DNA of 64,000 nucleotides, from the NCBI RefSeq assembly GCF_014217255.1, contig NZ_CP059404.1, positions 1,488,001-1,552,000 of the forward strand, written 5' to 3'. The translations under genes and the position numbers were made by a program. The notes under the pieces were generated by a model. That model was given only the letters and a program-made list of their open reading frames with translations, searched no databases and was not told the DNA's origin. Below, piece by piece: positions 37,282 through 46,153 of the stretch. The DNA comes from Corynebacterium incognita. Lineage in GTDB: Bacteria > Actinomycetota > Actinomycetes > Mycobacteriales > Mycobacteriaceae. Positions within the stretch are counted from its first letter, which is position 1. Each line of letters begins with the position of its first letter.

Positions 37282-37596
37282 ATGCCCTGGCTTATCCTTG
37301 TTCTCTCCGGCGCCTTCGAGGCCGTGTGGGCCATCGCCCTCGATCGCTCCGTCGGCTTCACGCGCCTCATGCCGAGCCTCGTATTCGTCATCTCCTGCGC
37401 TATTTCCATGGGTGGCCTCGCGTGGGCCATGAAGTCCCTCCCCGTCGGCACCTCATACGCCGTCTGGGTTGGCGTCGGCGCCACCGCCACCATCCTCTAC
37501 TCCTTCATAACTGGCGAGGAAGCCGCCAGCGCGCTAAAAATCCTCTTCCTCCTCATGATTATCGGCGGCATCATTGGCCTGAAATTCACTGCCTAA
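37282..37596 (+). CDS. gdx: SMR-family guanidinium exporter (Gdx/SugE)
   Basis: 104 residues, four membrane helices. Exports guanidinium in exchange for protons. The Gdx subtype is shown by MPWLILVLSGAFEAVWAIAL with the essential Glu at residue 13, GFTRLMPSL, and WAMKSLPVGTSYAVWVGVG, which differ from the drug-exporting EmrE subtype. Start ATG at 37282 follows the riboswitch and GGAAAG. The riboswitch gives independent support that the substrate is guanidinium rather than quaternary ammonium compounds. Ends tail-to-tail with the next gene, overlapping by four bases. Confidence 0.93.
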   Translation: MPWLILVLSGAFEAVWAIALDRSVGFTRLMPSLVFVISCAISMGGLAWAMKSLPVGTSYAVWVGVGATATILYSFITGEEAASALKILFLLMIIGGIIGLKFTA

Positions 37597-38114
37597 CCCA
37601 GGTGTTTCTCCAGTTCATCCAGCGCCTCCTGCGCCAGATTCGGTGCGCGCGAAGGTAGCGTCGGCACCCCGGGCGGCAAGATAAGTTTGCCGTCCACCAC
37701 AGGCCCGCGGAACACGCCCTTGCTTCTCGACGCCCCTTGAGTCCCACCCTTGTTCTTCCTCACCGTCGGAGCCGCCGCCGGTTGCCGTCGCTTCGGCGGC
37801 GCGGGTACCGCCGCTACTCGGTCCCGCGTAGGTGCCTGAGTATGGGGTGTCGGTGGGGCAGAAGTCCCGGGAGTCGGTGATGGCGCAGCGGGTGTCGATT
37901 GGCGCGCCGTCGTCACCGGCGTTGGCTTCTCCGCACGCACGGGCCTCGGCGCTGCCCGCGGCACCCACGGTGGCACCGAAGCAGCTGAAGTCGCCGACTT
38001 CGCCCCAGCGCTCACCTCCGGAACCGGCGCCACAGCAGACTCCGCGTCCTCGCACCCAACAAGTAGTAGCGACAGCGCCACACACGCCCCCGCGCAGCCC
38101 AAGTATTTCCCCAT
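37593..38114 (-). CDS. Proline/alanine-rich lipoprotein of unknown function
   Basis: 173 residues from ATG at 38114, six bases after GGGGG; another ATG is two codons upstream. Signal with lipobox LLLVGC; Cys near residue 21 would be lipid-modified. The middle is Pro/Ala/Thr-rich and probably disordered, spanning the cell wall; the last 45 residues (FRGPVVDGKLILPPGVPTLP and AQEALDELEKHLG) are more ordered. No known domain. Convergent with gdx. Confidence 0.7.
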   Translation of the reverse strand: MGKYLGCAGACVALSLLLVGCEDAESAVAPVPEVSAGAKSATSAASVPPWVPRAAPRPVRAEKPTPVTTARQSTPAAPSPTPGTSAPPTPHTQAPTRDRVAAVPAPPKRRQPAAAPTVRKNKGGTQGASRSKGVFRGPVVDGKLILPPGVPTLPSRAPNLAQEALDELEKHLG

Positions 38115-38190
38115 TGTCATCCCCCGATCAACAATCTCTCGCTCACAGCATAGCCCGACCCCCAGGCATCCGCACTGTCAGCGCGCGCAG

Positions 38191-38802
38191 CTAGTCTTCC
38201 AGCTCTGGATCCTCCGCATTCGCCTGCTCAAACACTTCTTTCGCTGCGGAGAGGTTGATGATGCCAATTGCCACGCCCACAATAACGTCCGGCCACACGC
38301 TGGCCCAGAACATCATGAGCACGCCCGCGCCCAGGATGAGCAGGTTTGCCGCCACGTCGTTGCGTGCCGCCAGCCACGCGCCACGCATGAGGGCGTTGCC
38401 CGCGCGCAGCTGCAGCAACAGCACTGCGCATATGAAGTTGAGCACCATCGCCACGAACGCCGTCGCGGACAGCGTCATCGGTTCTGGGATCTCGCCGCTC
38501 ACCACTTTCCACGCCGCCATACCCAGTGCTGCCACCGCCGGAATCAAGATCAGTCCGGCCAGCAGGTAGCTGGCTTTCCGTCGGCTAGCAACGGACCAGC
38601 CGAGCGCCGTGACCACGAGCAGGTTGATGAGGAAGTCCTCGAGGAAGTCCGCCGCGTCTGCGAATAGCGACGCCGAACCAATGATGGACGCCACCACGAC
38701 CTCGCCTAAGCAGCCGACGAGGTTGATGAGTGCCACCACGGTCACGATGGTGCGGGCGCGGGAGGTCAGCGTTGATGAGGTAATTTCTTCAGATTCAGAC
38801 AC
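38191..38802 (-). CDS. Cation-diffusion-facilitator-like membrane protein without cytoplasmic domain
   Basis: 203 residues, six predicted helices. The helix-2 segment GSASLFADAADFLEDFLINL resembles the CDF signature, where Asp/His pairs bind zinc; here ADAADFLED keeps acidic residues but has no His. The helix-5 counterpart AARNDVAANLLIL keeps ND. The protein ends shortly after helix 6 and lacks the usual C-terminal metal domain. Probably a metal transporter or a related protein whose metal preference cannot be told. Confidence 0.7.
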   Translation of the reverse strand: MSESEEITSSTLTSRARTIVTVVALINLVGCLGEVVVASIIGSASLFADAADFLEDFLINLLVVTALGWSVASRRKASYLLAGLILIPAVAALGMAAWKVVSGEIPEPMTLSATAFVAMVLNFICAVLLLQLRAGNALMRGAWLAARNDVAANLLILGAGVLMMFWASVWPDVIVGVAIGIINLSAAKEVFEQANAEDPELED

Positions 38803-38932
38803 GTTGGGGGAGTCTACCCACCCCCAGTCCCCTCAGATAATTGAACGTCGTTGAATAAAACGCCCCGCCCCACCTGCAATAACGGTAACCTCTTAATCCA
38901 TATAGCAATTCGATGTGGAAGGAGATTCACCA

Positions 38933-39826
38933 GTGTCACAGGAGTCAGGAACCCAGGCAATCCGCGTCAAGCGCGGTGTGTCGGAGCAGTTTTTCGGCGG
39001 CGTCATCATGGACGTCGTCAACCCGGAGCAGGCAAAGATTGCCGCCGACGCCGGGGCGTCCGCCGTCATGGCGCTCGAGCGGGTGCCCGCGGACATCCGC
39101 GCCGAGGGCGGAGTTTCCCGCATGTCCGATCCGGACATGATCGAGGGCATCATCAACGCCGTGGACATCCCAGTCATGGCCAAGGCGCGCATCGGGCACT
39201 TCGTCGAGGCGCAGGTTCTGCAGTCCCTGGGCATCGATTTCATTGACGAGTCCGAGGTCCTCACCCCGGCGGACTACACCCACCACATTGACAAGTTTGC
39301 TTTCGACGCCCCGTTCGTCTGCGGCGCCACCAACCTGGGCGAGGCCCTGCGCCGCATTAATGAGGGTGCGGCCATGATCCGCTCCAAGGGTGAAGCCGGC
39401 ACCGGCGACGTTTCTAACGCGGTCACCCACATGCGCACCATCCGCGCCGAGATTGCGCGCCTGTCCGCGCTGCCGGAGGACGAACTCTTCGTCGCCGCCA
39501 AGGAACTGCAGGCCCCGTACGAGCTGGTCAAGGAAGTTGCGGAGACCGGCAAGCTGCCCGTCGGTTTGCTGACTGCCGGTGGCATCGCCACGCCTGCCGA
39601 CGCCGCGATGATGATGCAGCTGGGCGCCGACGGCGTCTTCGTCGGTTCCGGCATCTTCAAATCTGGCAACCCGGAGCAGCGTGCCAAGGCCATCGTGGAG
39701 GCCACCAAGAATTACAACGATCCGGACGTTATCGCTCGCGTCTCCCGCGGCCTGGGCGAGGCCATGGTGGGTATCAACGTCGACGCCATCCCGGAGCCGA
39801 TGCGCATGGCCGAGCGCGGCTGGTAA
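38933..39826 (+). CDS. pdxS: Pyridoxal 5'-phosphate synthase lyase subunit PdxS
   Basis: 297 residues from GTG at 38933 with GGAAGGAG nine bases upstream. Makes pyridoxal phosphate from ribose 5-phosphate, glyceraldehyde 3-phosphate and ammonia. Motifs: [68 protein letters not shown] (catalytic Lys) and [14 protein letters not shown]. Normally its glutaminase partner PdxT is adjacent; here the next gene is on the other strand, so pdxT must be elsewhere or ammonia is used directly. Confidence 0.96.
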   Translation: MSQESGTQAIRVKRGVSEQFFGGVIMDVVNPEQAKIAADAGASAVMALERVPADIRAEGGVSRMSDPDMIEGIINAVDIPVMAKARIGHFVEAQVLQSLGIDFIDESEVLTPADYTHHIDKFAFDAPFVCGATNLGEALRRINEGAAMIRSKGEAGTGDVSNAVTHMRTIRAEIARLSALPEDELFVAAKELQAPYELVKEVAETGKLPVGLLTAGGIATPADAAMMMQLGADGVFVGSGIFKSGNPEQRAKAIVEATKNYNDPDVIARVSRGLGEAMVGINVDAIPEPMRMAERGW

Positions 39827-39837
39827 ACCGCTATTAA

Positions 39838-40671
39838 CTAGGGCCGCGCCTTGCCTACGAACCAGTAGGGGCACCAGAATATGGCGTCGCTGTCCAGGTC
39901 GTAGCGCTGCATCGCGTGGTAGCGCACAGCCTTGGTCATACCGCCCTCGCCGCTGGCCCATACGCTACCCAGCAATTCAGGTCCCTCCGCGTACAGCTCA
40001 TCCATCGCGCGGCCCACTTCCGCAGGTGCCGTCACAACGCGCAGGCCTCCCACCTGCGCCTCCCATTCCTGGATCAGGCCCGGTTCGACTTCGTCTTCTG
40101 AGCTCACCACTGCGATGACGTCGGTGCGTGCCAAGTCCGCAGGGTCTGCCTGGCCGAGATCCGTGGGGCGGCCCGCGGCGTGGCATTCCAGGATGTGGCG
40201 CAGCGCGGGGAGCGCGGAGGCATCGGCGACGAGCAGCTGTCGCGCACCTGGGCGTCCGTGTTGAGTGCCGTCGTGAGTCTGCGGCGGCACCCATAATGCC
40301 TGGCAACGGAAGAAGCCCGCCTCTTGGCCGGGCTGCGCGCGGCGGATCCATGCGGAGCCGGGGCCGTTGTCGCCGTGGGTGACCGCATCCATCGTCACGG
40401 TGGCGCGTTCTGGTTGGTGCCCGCGAATCGTGTACCAGCGCAGGCCTGGGCGCTGTGGCTCGGGGATGGCGGTGACCGCGGCGCGGATATTCGTGCCCGC
40501 GGTATCGAAGGGGGCAAAGTTTTCGCCGAGCTGGGGCATCACTAGGCCGAAGAATTCATCGGGCCCCGTGAGCTGAAAGTCGGCAAACTCCGGGGCGTGG
40601 AGAGTGAGTCGTTGCAGGTGGGGTGCTAGGGATTCCGTGGTCTGCACGGTGACGCGGAACAGACTGTGCAT
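39838..40671 (-). CDS. Siderophore-interacting protein (ferric-siderophore reductase, SIP)
   Basis: 277 residues from ATG at 40671. FAD-binding part with RWYTIRGHQPERATVTMD (the RxYTxR flavin motif) and HGDNGPGSAWIRRAQPG, then the NAD(P)H-binding SIP domain with LLVADASALPALRHIL, SSEDEVEPG and WASGEGGMTKAVRYH, ending FWCPYWFVGKA. Reduces ferric siderophores in the cytoplasm to release iron. Divergent from the siderophore ABC operon, with the DtxR-type box between them. An open frame extends far upstream but overlaps the opposite gene. Confidence 0.9.
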   Translation of the reverse strand: MHSLFRVTVQTTESLAPHLQRLTLHAPEFADFQLTGPDEFFGLVMPQLGENFAPFDTAGTNIRAAVTAIPEPQRPGLRWYTIRGHQPERATVTMDAVTHGDNGPGSAWIRRAQPGQEAGFFRCQALWVPPQTHDGTQHGRPGARQLLVADASALPALRHILECHAAGRPTDLGQADPADLARTDVIAVVSSEDEVEPGLIQEWEAQVGGLRVVTAPAEVGRAMDELYAEGPELLGSVWASGEGGMTKAVRYHAMQRYDLDSDAIFWCPYWFVGKARP

Positions 40672-40743
40672 GCTAGGGTTAACTCCCCTCACGACGGGTT
40701 GATTTACGCAATGCGAATGTTGCTTAATTAAAAATGTTTGTTG

Positions 40744-40762
40744 TAAGGTTAGCCTTACTAGG
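40744..40762. promoter_or_regulatory. DtxR-type iron box
   Basis: TAAGGTTAGCCTTACTAGG matches the DtxR consensus TTAGGTTAGCCTAACCTAA at 13 of 19 positions, including an unbroken 9-base core GGTTAGCCT. It lies in the 124-base region between the divergent SIP and siderophore-binding protein genes, 34 bases before the latter. DtxR would repress both when iron is sufficient. Confidence 0.78.
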
Positions 40763-40795
40763 TTGGAATTGTAAAACTGAAAGGCGCTTACCAGC

Positions 40796-41752
40796 ATGAA
40801 AAACAATCTCCTGCGCGTTGGCGTGGCCGTCCTCGCCGGTTCCCTCGTCCTCACCGGGTGCTCCCGGGGTGATGGCGGAGACAGCAACGGTGCGGCAGAC
40901 GGGGCGTCGACAAGCGCGCAGGTGGCGGACGAACGCATCGCCGCACTGGGCTGGGGCGACGCCGATACCCTGCTGGCGCTGGGCATCACCCCGGTGGCCG
41001 TCGCGCCGTGGGGCGCTGAGGCGGACACCGATCCGTCGGGCGTGGGCCCATGGGCGACGGAGATGCTGGGCGACGCCCAGCCGGAGAAGATCTTCAACGT
41101 TGCGCAGGGTGTGTCCGCTGACATCGTTGAGCAGGTGACCGCGACCAACCCGGACAAGATCATCGCAGTCAACCAGGCCATCGACGCCAAGGCCAAGGAA
41201 GAGCTGGAAGCTATCGCGCCGACCACAGTGAAACCAGAGGGCACCACCGACTGGCAGATCCCGTGGAAGGACCAGGTCAAAGCCATCGCGAAGGCGGTGG
41301 GCAAGGAATCCGAAGGGGAGGAACTTATCACCAAGACCGAGGAAGCCTTCGAGGAATTCCGCAATAATCACAAGGACGTCCAGGGTAAAACCGCCGCCAT
41401 GGTCATGCCGTATTCCGGCAAGCTGGGCCTGTACACCTCCGGGGACGGCCGGGGCCAGTTCATTGAGAACCTCGGCTTCGAGATCCCCGACGAGCTCGAG
41501 GGCGACGGTAATTCCTTCTTCGTGGACCTCGCGCCCGAAAACTACAGCAAGCTCAACGACGTCGATTACCTCTTCGTCCTCGACTACAACGGCGCCGTGG
41601 ACGAGCTGAAGAAGGACAAGACCTTCACCGGCCTCGACATCGTCAAGGACGGCCGCGTTCGCTACCTCGACACTGACACCGGCAACGCCATGTCCATGCC
41701 GAACCCCGTGACCATCCCGTGGGCCGTTGATAAGGTCGACGCCGCACTCTAA
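40796..41752 (+). CDS. Iron-siderophore ABC transporter substrate-binding lipoprotein
   Basis: 318 residues. Lipoprotein signal with SLVLTGCSRG, Cys about residue 22. The rest is a FepB/FhuD-type periplasmic-binding fold: RIAALGWGDADTLLALGITP, VSADIVEQVTATNPDKIIAVN, WKDQVKAIAKAVGKE and VDYLFVLDYNG. Binds a ferric siderophore at the cell surface and delivers it to the permeases encoded downstream. First gene of the operon, behind the DtxR box. Confidence 0.93.
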   Translation: MKNNLLRVGVAVLAGSLVLTGCSRGDGGDSNGAADGASTSAQVADERIAALGWGDADTLLALGITPVAVAPWGAEADTDPSGVGPWATEMLGDAQPEKIFNVAQGVSADIVEQVTATNPDKIIAVNQAIDAKAKEELEAIAPTTVKPEGTTDWQIPWKDQVKAIAKAVGKESEGEELITKTEEAFEEFRNNHKDVQGKTAAMVMPYSGKLGLYTSGDGRGQFIENLGFEIPDELEGDGNSFFVDLAPENYSKLNDVDYLFVLDYNGAVDELKKDKTFTGLDIVKDGRVRYLDTDTGNAMSMPNPVTIPWAVDKVDAAL

Positions 41753-41791
41753 GCCCGCACCACAGCACATCACCCCCAACAGACGAAACTA

Positions 41792-42829
41792 ATGACGATT
41801 TTGCGACCCACCCCCGCCCCGCAGCGCCTCAGCGGTGCCGCCCTTACCGGCGGCCTCGCCGTCGCGCTACTGGTGGTGGCCGCAGCGTCGCTGTTCCTGG
41901 GCTCCCACCGGCTTGGCATTGGGGAGGTGTGGGCGCAGCTTCTCGACGGTCCCGTGGCTAGCGGCGCCGCAGATTCCGCTACCGACTCCGAGGCCAACCA
42001 CATCCTGTGGCAGCTGCGCCTGCCGCGCACCGTGTTGGCTGTGACGGCGGGCGCCAATGTGGCGGTGGCGGGCGCGATTACCCAAACACTGACCCGCAAC
42101 CCGCTGGCGGATCCGGGTTTCATTGGTATCACCGCGGGCGCGGCCTTCGCGGTGGCCATCGCCATCGCAGCGGGCTCCACTCTCGGGGCACTGGGCGTGA
42201 CGACGCTGGCTATGCTGGGCGCCGCCGCGGCCACTGCGCTGGTCTTCCTCCTCGCTCGCGTCGCCCCGGACGCCACCACGTTGGTGCTGGCCGGCGTCGG
42301 TATTACTGCGTGCCTCCAGGCGGTGACCACCCTGTTATCCCTCAACGCCACCGCTGTACTCGACGGCCTGCGGCAGTGGACGGTTGGTTCCACCTTCGGG
42401 CGTGGCTACACCGAGGTGGGCATCGCCGCCGCCGGACTCGTTCTCGGAATGGGCGTCGCCCTGCTCTGCGCCCGCGGGCTGGATCTGTTGGCCATGGGGG
42501 AGACCACCGCGATAGCGCTGGGCTCTTCACCCTCCCGCACGCGGAGCCTGGCCGCCCTCGCCGTTATCGTGCTGGCCGGTACCGCCACCGCGGCGGTGGG
42601 GCCCGTGGCGTTCGTCGGCTTCGCCGCGCCCAACGCCATCCGGCTCGTGCTCGGCCCCGACGTTCGCACCACAGTGGTGCCGACGGCTCTGCTGGGCAGC
42701 GCGCTCACCTTGCTCGCGGACATTCTCGGGCGTCTCGTGCTGTATCCCGGCGAATTGGAGATGTCGATTATCCTCGCCGTCGTGGGCGCGCCGTTGCTCA
42801 TGTGGGTGGTTAGGAAGGCGCCGGCATGA
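41792..42829 (+). CDS. Iron-siderophore ABC transporter permease (FecCD family), first subunit
   Basis: 345 residues, about nine or ten helices. FecCD signatures: LWQLRLPRTVLAVTAGANVA, ITQTLTRNPLADPGFIGITA and GPVAFVGFAAPNAIRLVLGPD, the last contacting the ATPase. Overlaps the second permease gene by four bases. Paired permeases of this type form a heterodimer. Confidence 0.94.
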   Translation: MTILRPTPAPQRLSGAALTGGLAVALLVVAAASLFLGSHRLGIGEVWAQLLDGPVASGAADSATDSEANHILWQLRLPRTVLAVTAGANVAVAGAITQTLTRNPLADPGFIGITAGAAFAVAIAIAAGSTLGALGVTTLAMLGAAAATALVFLLARVAPDATTLVLAGVGITACLQAVTTLLSLNATAVLDGLRQWTVGSTFGRGYTEVGIAAAGLVLGMGVALLCARGLDLLAMGETTAIALGSSPSRTRSLAALAVIVLAGTATAAVGPVAFVGFAAPNAIRLVLGPDVRTTVVPTALLGSALTLLADILGRLVLYPGELEMSIILAVVGAPLLMWVVRKAPA

Positions 42830-43857
42830 TGGCCCTGCCTTCTGCGCTGCGCCGCCGCCGGACTCGCGGCGTCGTGACGCTTGTCATATTCGTAGCCCTG
42901 GCCGCACTCGCGTATTGCCTGCTGCTGGGGCAGGGCGCGGTGGAGCTGAGCCCGGCGAAGGTACTGTCGGTGCTCAGCGGTGGCGGCACCGCACAAGAAA
43001 TCAGCATCGTGTGGGACCTGCGCCTTCCAGTCGCCATCGCCACGCTGCTCATCGGCGCGGCGCTGGGCACCGCCGGGGCCTGGACACAGACCATGACCCG
43101 CAACCCGCTGGCCTCCCCGGACTTCCTAGGTGTCAGCAGTGGCGCGTCGCTGGCCGTGGTGGCCGGGACGGTGCTCGCGCCACCCGCGTTCGCGGACAGT
43201 ATCCCCGAGTGGTGGTGGCGCGCCGGGCTGGCAGCCATAGGCGCGGCCGCTATCGTGGCACTGCTGTTGGTGCTCTCAGGCGGACGAACTACCAACAAGG
43301 TGGTGCTCATCGGCTTCGCGCTGTCTCAGCTGTGCGTTGCCGCGGTGTCGTGGCTGCTGCTCAAGGCCGACATCCGCAGTGTGGCCGAGGCGCAGACCTG
43401 GCTGGCGGGCAACACCGGCATGGTGCGCTGGGAAGCCATCCCCCCGCTCGGGCTCGCGTTGCTACCTTTCGCACTTCTCGGCGCCTTCGCCCACCGGGAC
43501 CTGGACCTTCTGGCGCATGACGATGCCACCGCGCGCTCCCTCGGCGTCAACCTCGGCGCCCGCCGAGTGCAGTTGCTTGTCGCGGCCACTGGGCTGGTCG
43601 CGGTCACGGTGTCAGTAGTCGGCCCCATCGGCTTCGTCGCGCTTATCGCCCCGCACCTTGCACGGCTGGTGGCCGGCGCGCCAATGCCGCCACCGCTGGC
43701 TTCTGCCGCCGCCGGCGCCGCATTACTGACGGGATGCGCCGTCATCGCCGGTAACGTGGGGCGCCTCGCGCCGGTGGGGCTGGTCAGCTCCGTCATCGGT
43801 GGCGCCGTACTCGTTGCCATTGTCCTTCACCAAGCCCGCCGAACCCGCCTGAAATAG
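42826..43857 (+). CDS. Iron-siderophore ABC transporter permease, second subunit
   Basis: 343 residues. Contains VWDLRLPVAIATLLIGAALG, WTQTMTRNPLASPDFLGVSS and GPIGFVALIAPHLARLVAGA. Partner of the preceding permease; sequence similarity between the two is clear in these blocks. Stop is followed after 18 bases by the ATPase gene. Confidence 0.94.
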   Translation: MMALPSALRRRRTRGVVTLVIFVALAALAYCLLLGQGAVELSPAKVLSVLSGGGTAQEISIVWDLRLPVAIATLLIGAALGTAGAWTQTMTRNPLASPDFLGVSSGASLAVVAGTVLAPPAFADSIPEWWWRAGLAAIGAAAIVALLLVLSGGRTTNKVVLIGFALSQLCVAAVSWLLLKADIRSVAEAQTWLAGNTGMVRWEAIPPLGLALLPFALLGAFAHRDLDLLAHDDATARSLGVNLGARRVQLLVAATGLVAVTVSVVGPIGFVALIAPHLARLVAGAPMPPPLASAAAGAALLTGCAVIAGNVGRLAPVGLVSSVIGGAVLVAIVLHQARRTRLK

Positions 43858-43875
43858 GGCATGAGGAAACACGTG

Positions 43876-44736
43876 ATGAATCAGAAGAACGCTGCCGTCG
43901 CCGCAGAAACCCGCTCCGGAAAGCCCTCCGGAATGACCTCCGGCCTGCCCGTTGCCATCGACGCCGTGCGTGCCGGATACCGCGGCGGACCCACGATCGT
44001 CGGCAAGCACGATCCCGTCACCCTGCACGCACAACCCGGCACCGTCACCTGCCTGCTCGGACCCAATGGTTGTGGCAAGTCCACGCTGCTTAAAACCGTG
44101 AACCACCTCCTCGCGCCGTCGGCAGGCGAGGTCCGGGTGGGGGAGAAGGCCGTAGCGGCGATGAAGCCGCGGGAGATCGCGCAACACGTGGCGCTGTTGC
44201 CGCAAAGCCCCGTGGCGCCCGAGGGCCTGTTGGTCTACGAGCTGGTCTCGCGCGGGCGGCACCCGCATCGTGGACGGTTCGGTGGCAACGGCCCGCAGGA
44301 CCTTGCGGCCATCGAAGCCGCGCTGGACGCCACGGATACCGCACTGTTGGCGGAGACCCCCGTCGAGCAGCTGTCCGGCGGGCAACGCCAGCGCGTGTGG
44401 CTGGCCATGGCACTGGCGCAAGAAGCCCCCGTGCTGCTGCTGGACGAGCCCACCACCTACCTTGACCCGGCGCACGCCATGGACATGCTGGAGTTAGCCC
44501 GCGCGCAGGCGCGCGCCGGGCGCACCGTCATCATGGTGCTGCATGATGTGATGCTGGCGGGCCAATATTCCGACGAGCTCGTGCTCATGCACGACGGGTT
44601 CATCCACGCCACCGGCGCCCCGAAAGACGTGCTCACGCCGACGAACCTTAAAGAGGTTTACGGCATGGACGCCGAGGTCTGGGACGACGCGGTGTCTCCC
44701 GTCATCGTGCCGCGCGGCCGCCCGCCACGCCCCTGA
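43876..44736 (+). CDS. Iron-siderophore ABC transporter ATP-binding protein
   Basis: 286 residues from ATG at 43876, seven bases after GAGGAAA; an ATG 15 bases earlier is the alternative. Walker A LLGPNGCGKSTLLKT, Q-loop ALLPQSPVAPEGL, signature QLSGGQRQRVWLAMAL, Walker B VLLLDEPTTYLD and switch His in VLHDVMLA. Energises ferric-siderophore import (FepC family). Last gene of the operon; hemL follows after 46 bases with its own start region. Confidence 0.94.
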   Translation: MNQKNAAVAAETRSGKPSGMTSGLPVAIDAVRAGYRGGPTIVGKHDPVTLHAQPGTVTCLLGPNGCGKSTLLKTVNHLLAPSAGEVRVGEKAVAAMKPREIAQHVALLPQSPVAPEGLLVYELVSRGRHPHRGRFGGNGPQDLAAIEAALDATDTALLAETPVEQLSGGQRQRVWLAMALAQEAPVLLLDEPTTYLDPAHAMDMLELARAQARAGRTVIMVLHDVMLAGQYSDELVLMHDGFIHATGAPKDVLTPTNLKEVYGMDAEVWDDAVSPVIVPRGRPPRP

Positions 44737-44782
44737 AGGACTCAAACTTTTGTATAGGGCGGGAATCCGTACAATGTAGACC

Positions 44783-46099
44783 ATGTCTATTTCTGGGTCT
44801 TCCGCTTCGTCTCACCTTTCCTCCGATTCCTGGTTCGAGCGCGCGCAGCAGTCCACGCCGGGCGGCGTGAACTCCCCGGTGCGTGCCTTCGGCTCCGTCG
44901 GCGGCCACCCGAGGGTCATCGCCCGCGGCCAGGGCTCGCGCCTGTGGGACGTGGACGGCAACGAATACGTGGACCTGGTGAGCTCCTACGGGCCCATGAT
45001 TCACGGCAACGCCCACCCGGAGATTGTGGAGGCCGTGCAGAAGGCGGCCGTCGATGGCCTGTCTTTCGGCGCACCCACCACCGCCGAGACCGAGCTGGCC
45101 GAGGCCATCATCGCGCGCACCTCGGTGGAGAAGATCCGCCTGGTCAACTCCGGCACCGAGGCCACGATGTCTGCCGTGCGCTTGGCCCGCGGTTTTACGG
45201 GTCGCTCCAAGGTGATTAAGTTCGACGGCTGCTATCACGGCCACGTGGACGCGCTGCTCGCCGCCGCTGGTTCCGGCGTGGCCACCCTGGGCCTCCCGGA
45301 TTCGCCGGGCGTGACCGGCGCGCAGGCCCAAGACACCATCGTGTTGCCCTACAACGACCTAGACGCGGTGCGCGAGGCCTTCGCGGACAACGACGGCGAG
45401 ATCGCCTGCATCATTGCTGAGGCCGCCGCGGGCAACATGGGCACCGTCGCGCCCGCGGAGGGTTTCAACCAGGCCCTCAAGGACATTGCGCACGCCAACG
45501 GTGCCCTGCTCATCCTGGATGAGGTGATGACGGGCTTCCGCACCTCGCACAAGGGTTGGTTTGGCGTCGACGGCGTGGCGGGCGACCTCACCACCTTCGG
45601 CAAGGTCGTCTCCGGCGGGCTTCCCGCCGCCGCGTTCGGCGGCCGCGCGGACGTCATGGACTACCTCGCCCCGCAGGGCCCCGTTTACCAGGCGGGCACA
45701 CTGTCCGGTAACCCGGTGGCCATGGCTTCGGGCCTGGCGTCCCTGCGCCTGGCCGACGAGTCCCTGTACCCCCGCCTCATGCAGCGCGCGGACCAGCTCA
45801 GCGGCCTCATCTCCGAAGCGCTGACCGGCGCCGGGGTGGCGCATCACATCCAGCGCGCCGCCACCATGTTCTCCATCCGCTTCGCCGAGGGCGAGGGCCG
45901 CAACTTCGCGGACATGCAGGCCGCGGACACCTTCCGCTTTGCGCCCTTCTTCGCGGCGCTTCTCGACGGCGGCGTGTACGTCCCACCAAGCGCTTTCGAG
46001 ACCTGGTTTGTCTCCGACGCGCTGACGGACGATGATTTTGAGGTCATCGAGAAGGCCCTCAAGCCTGCGGCGGCCGCCGCAGCACAGGCCACCGCTTAG
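44783..46099 (+). CDS. hemL: Glutamate-1-semialdehyde 2,1-aminomutase
   Basis: Second enzyme of the C5 route: converts glutamate-1-semialdehyde to 5-aminolaevulinate with pyridoxamine phosphate. 438 residues, usual length. Motifs: [73 protein letters not shown] and the PLP lysine in [17 protein letters not shown] (about residue 274). Begins a run with the phosphatase and cytochrome c genes, as in M. tuberculosis Rv0524-Rv0529. Confidence 0.96.
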   Translation: MSISGSSASSHLSSDSWFERAQQSTPGGVNSPVRAFGSVGGHPRVIARGQGSRLWDVDGNEYVDLVSSYGPMIHGNAHPEIVEAVQKAAVDGLSFGAPTTAETELAEAIIARTSVEKIRLVNSGTEATMSAVRLARGFTGRSKVIKFDGCYHGHVDALLAAAGSGVATLGLPDSPGVTGAQAQDTIVLPYNDLDAVREAFADNDGEIACIIAEAAAGNMGTVAPAEGFNQALKDIAHANGALLILDEVMTGFRTSHKGWFGVDGVAGDLTTFGKVVSGGLPAAAFGGRADVMDYLAPQGPVYQAGTLSGNPVAMASGLASLRLADESLYPRLMQRADQLSGLISEALTGAGVAHHIQRAATMFSIRFAEGEGRNFADMQAADTFRFAPFFAALLDGGVYVPPSAFETWFVSDALTDDDFEVIEKALKPAAAAAAQATA

Positions 46100-46153
46100 G
46101 CCCGCACTTCCACGATCCGCACACCCCAAAACCCGGACAACATAGGAGCATTC

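Noticed and set aside
39838..41364. 508-codon minus-strand frame reading through the SIP gene and upstream
   Set aside because: Upstream part is antisense to the siderophore-binding protein and covers the promoter region; the SIP protein starts at 40671.
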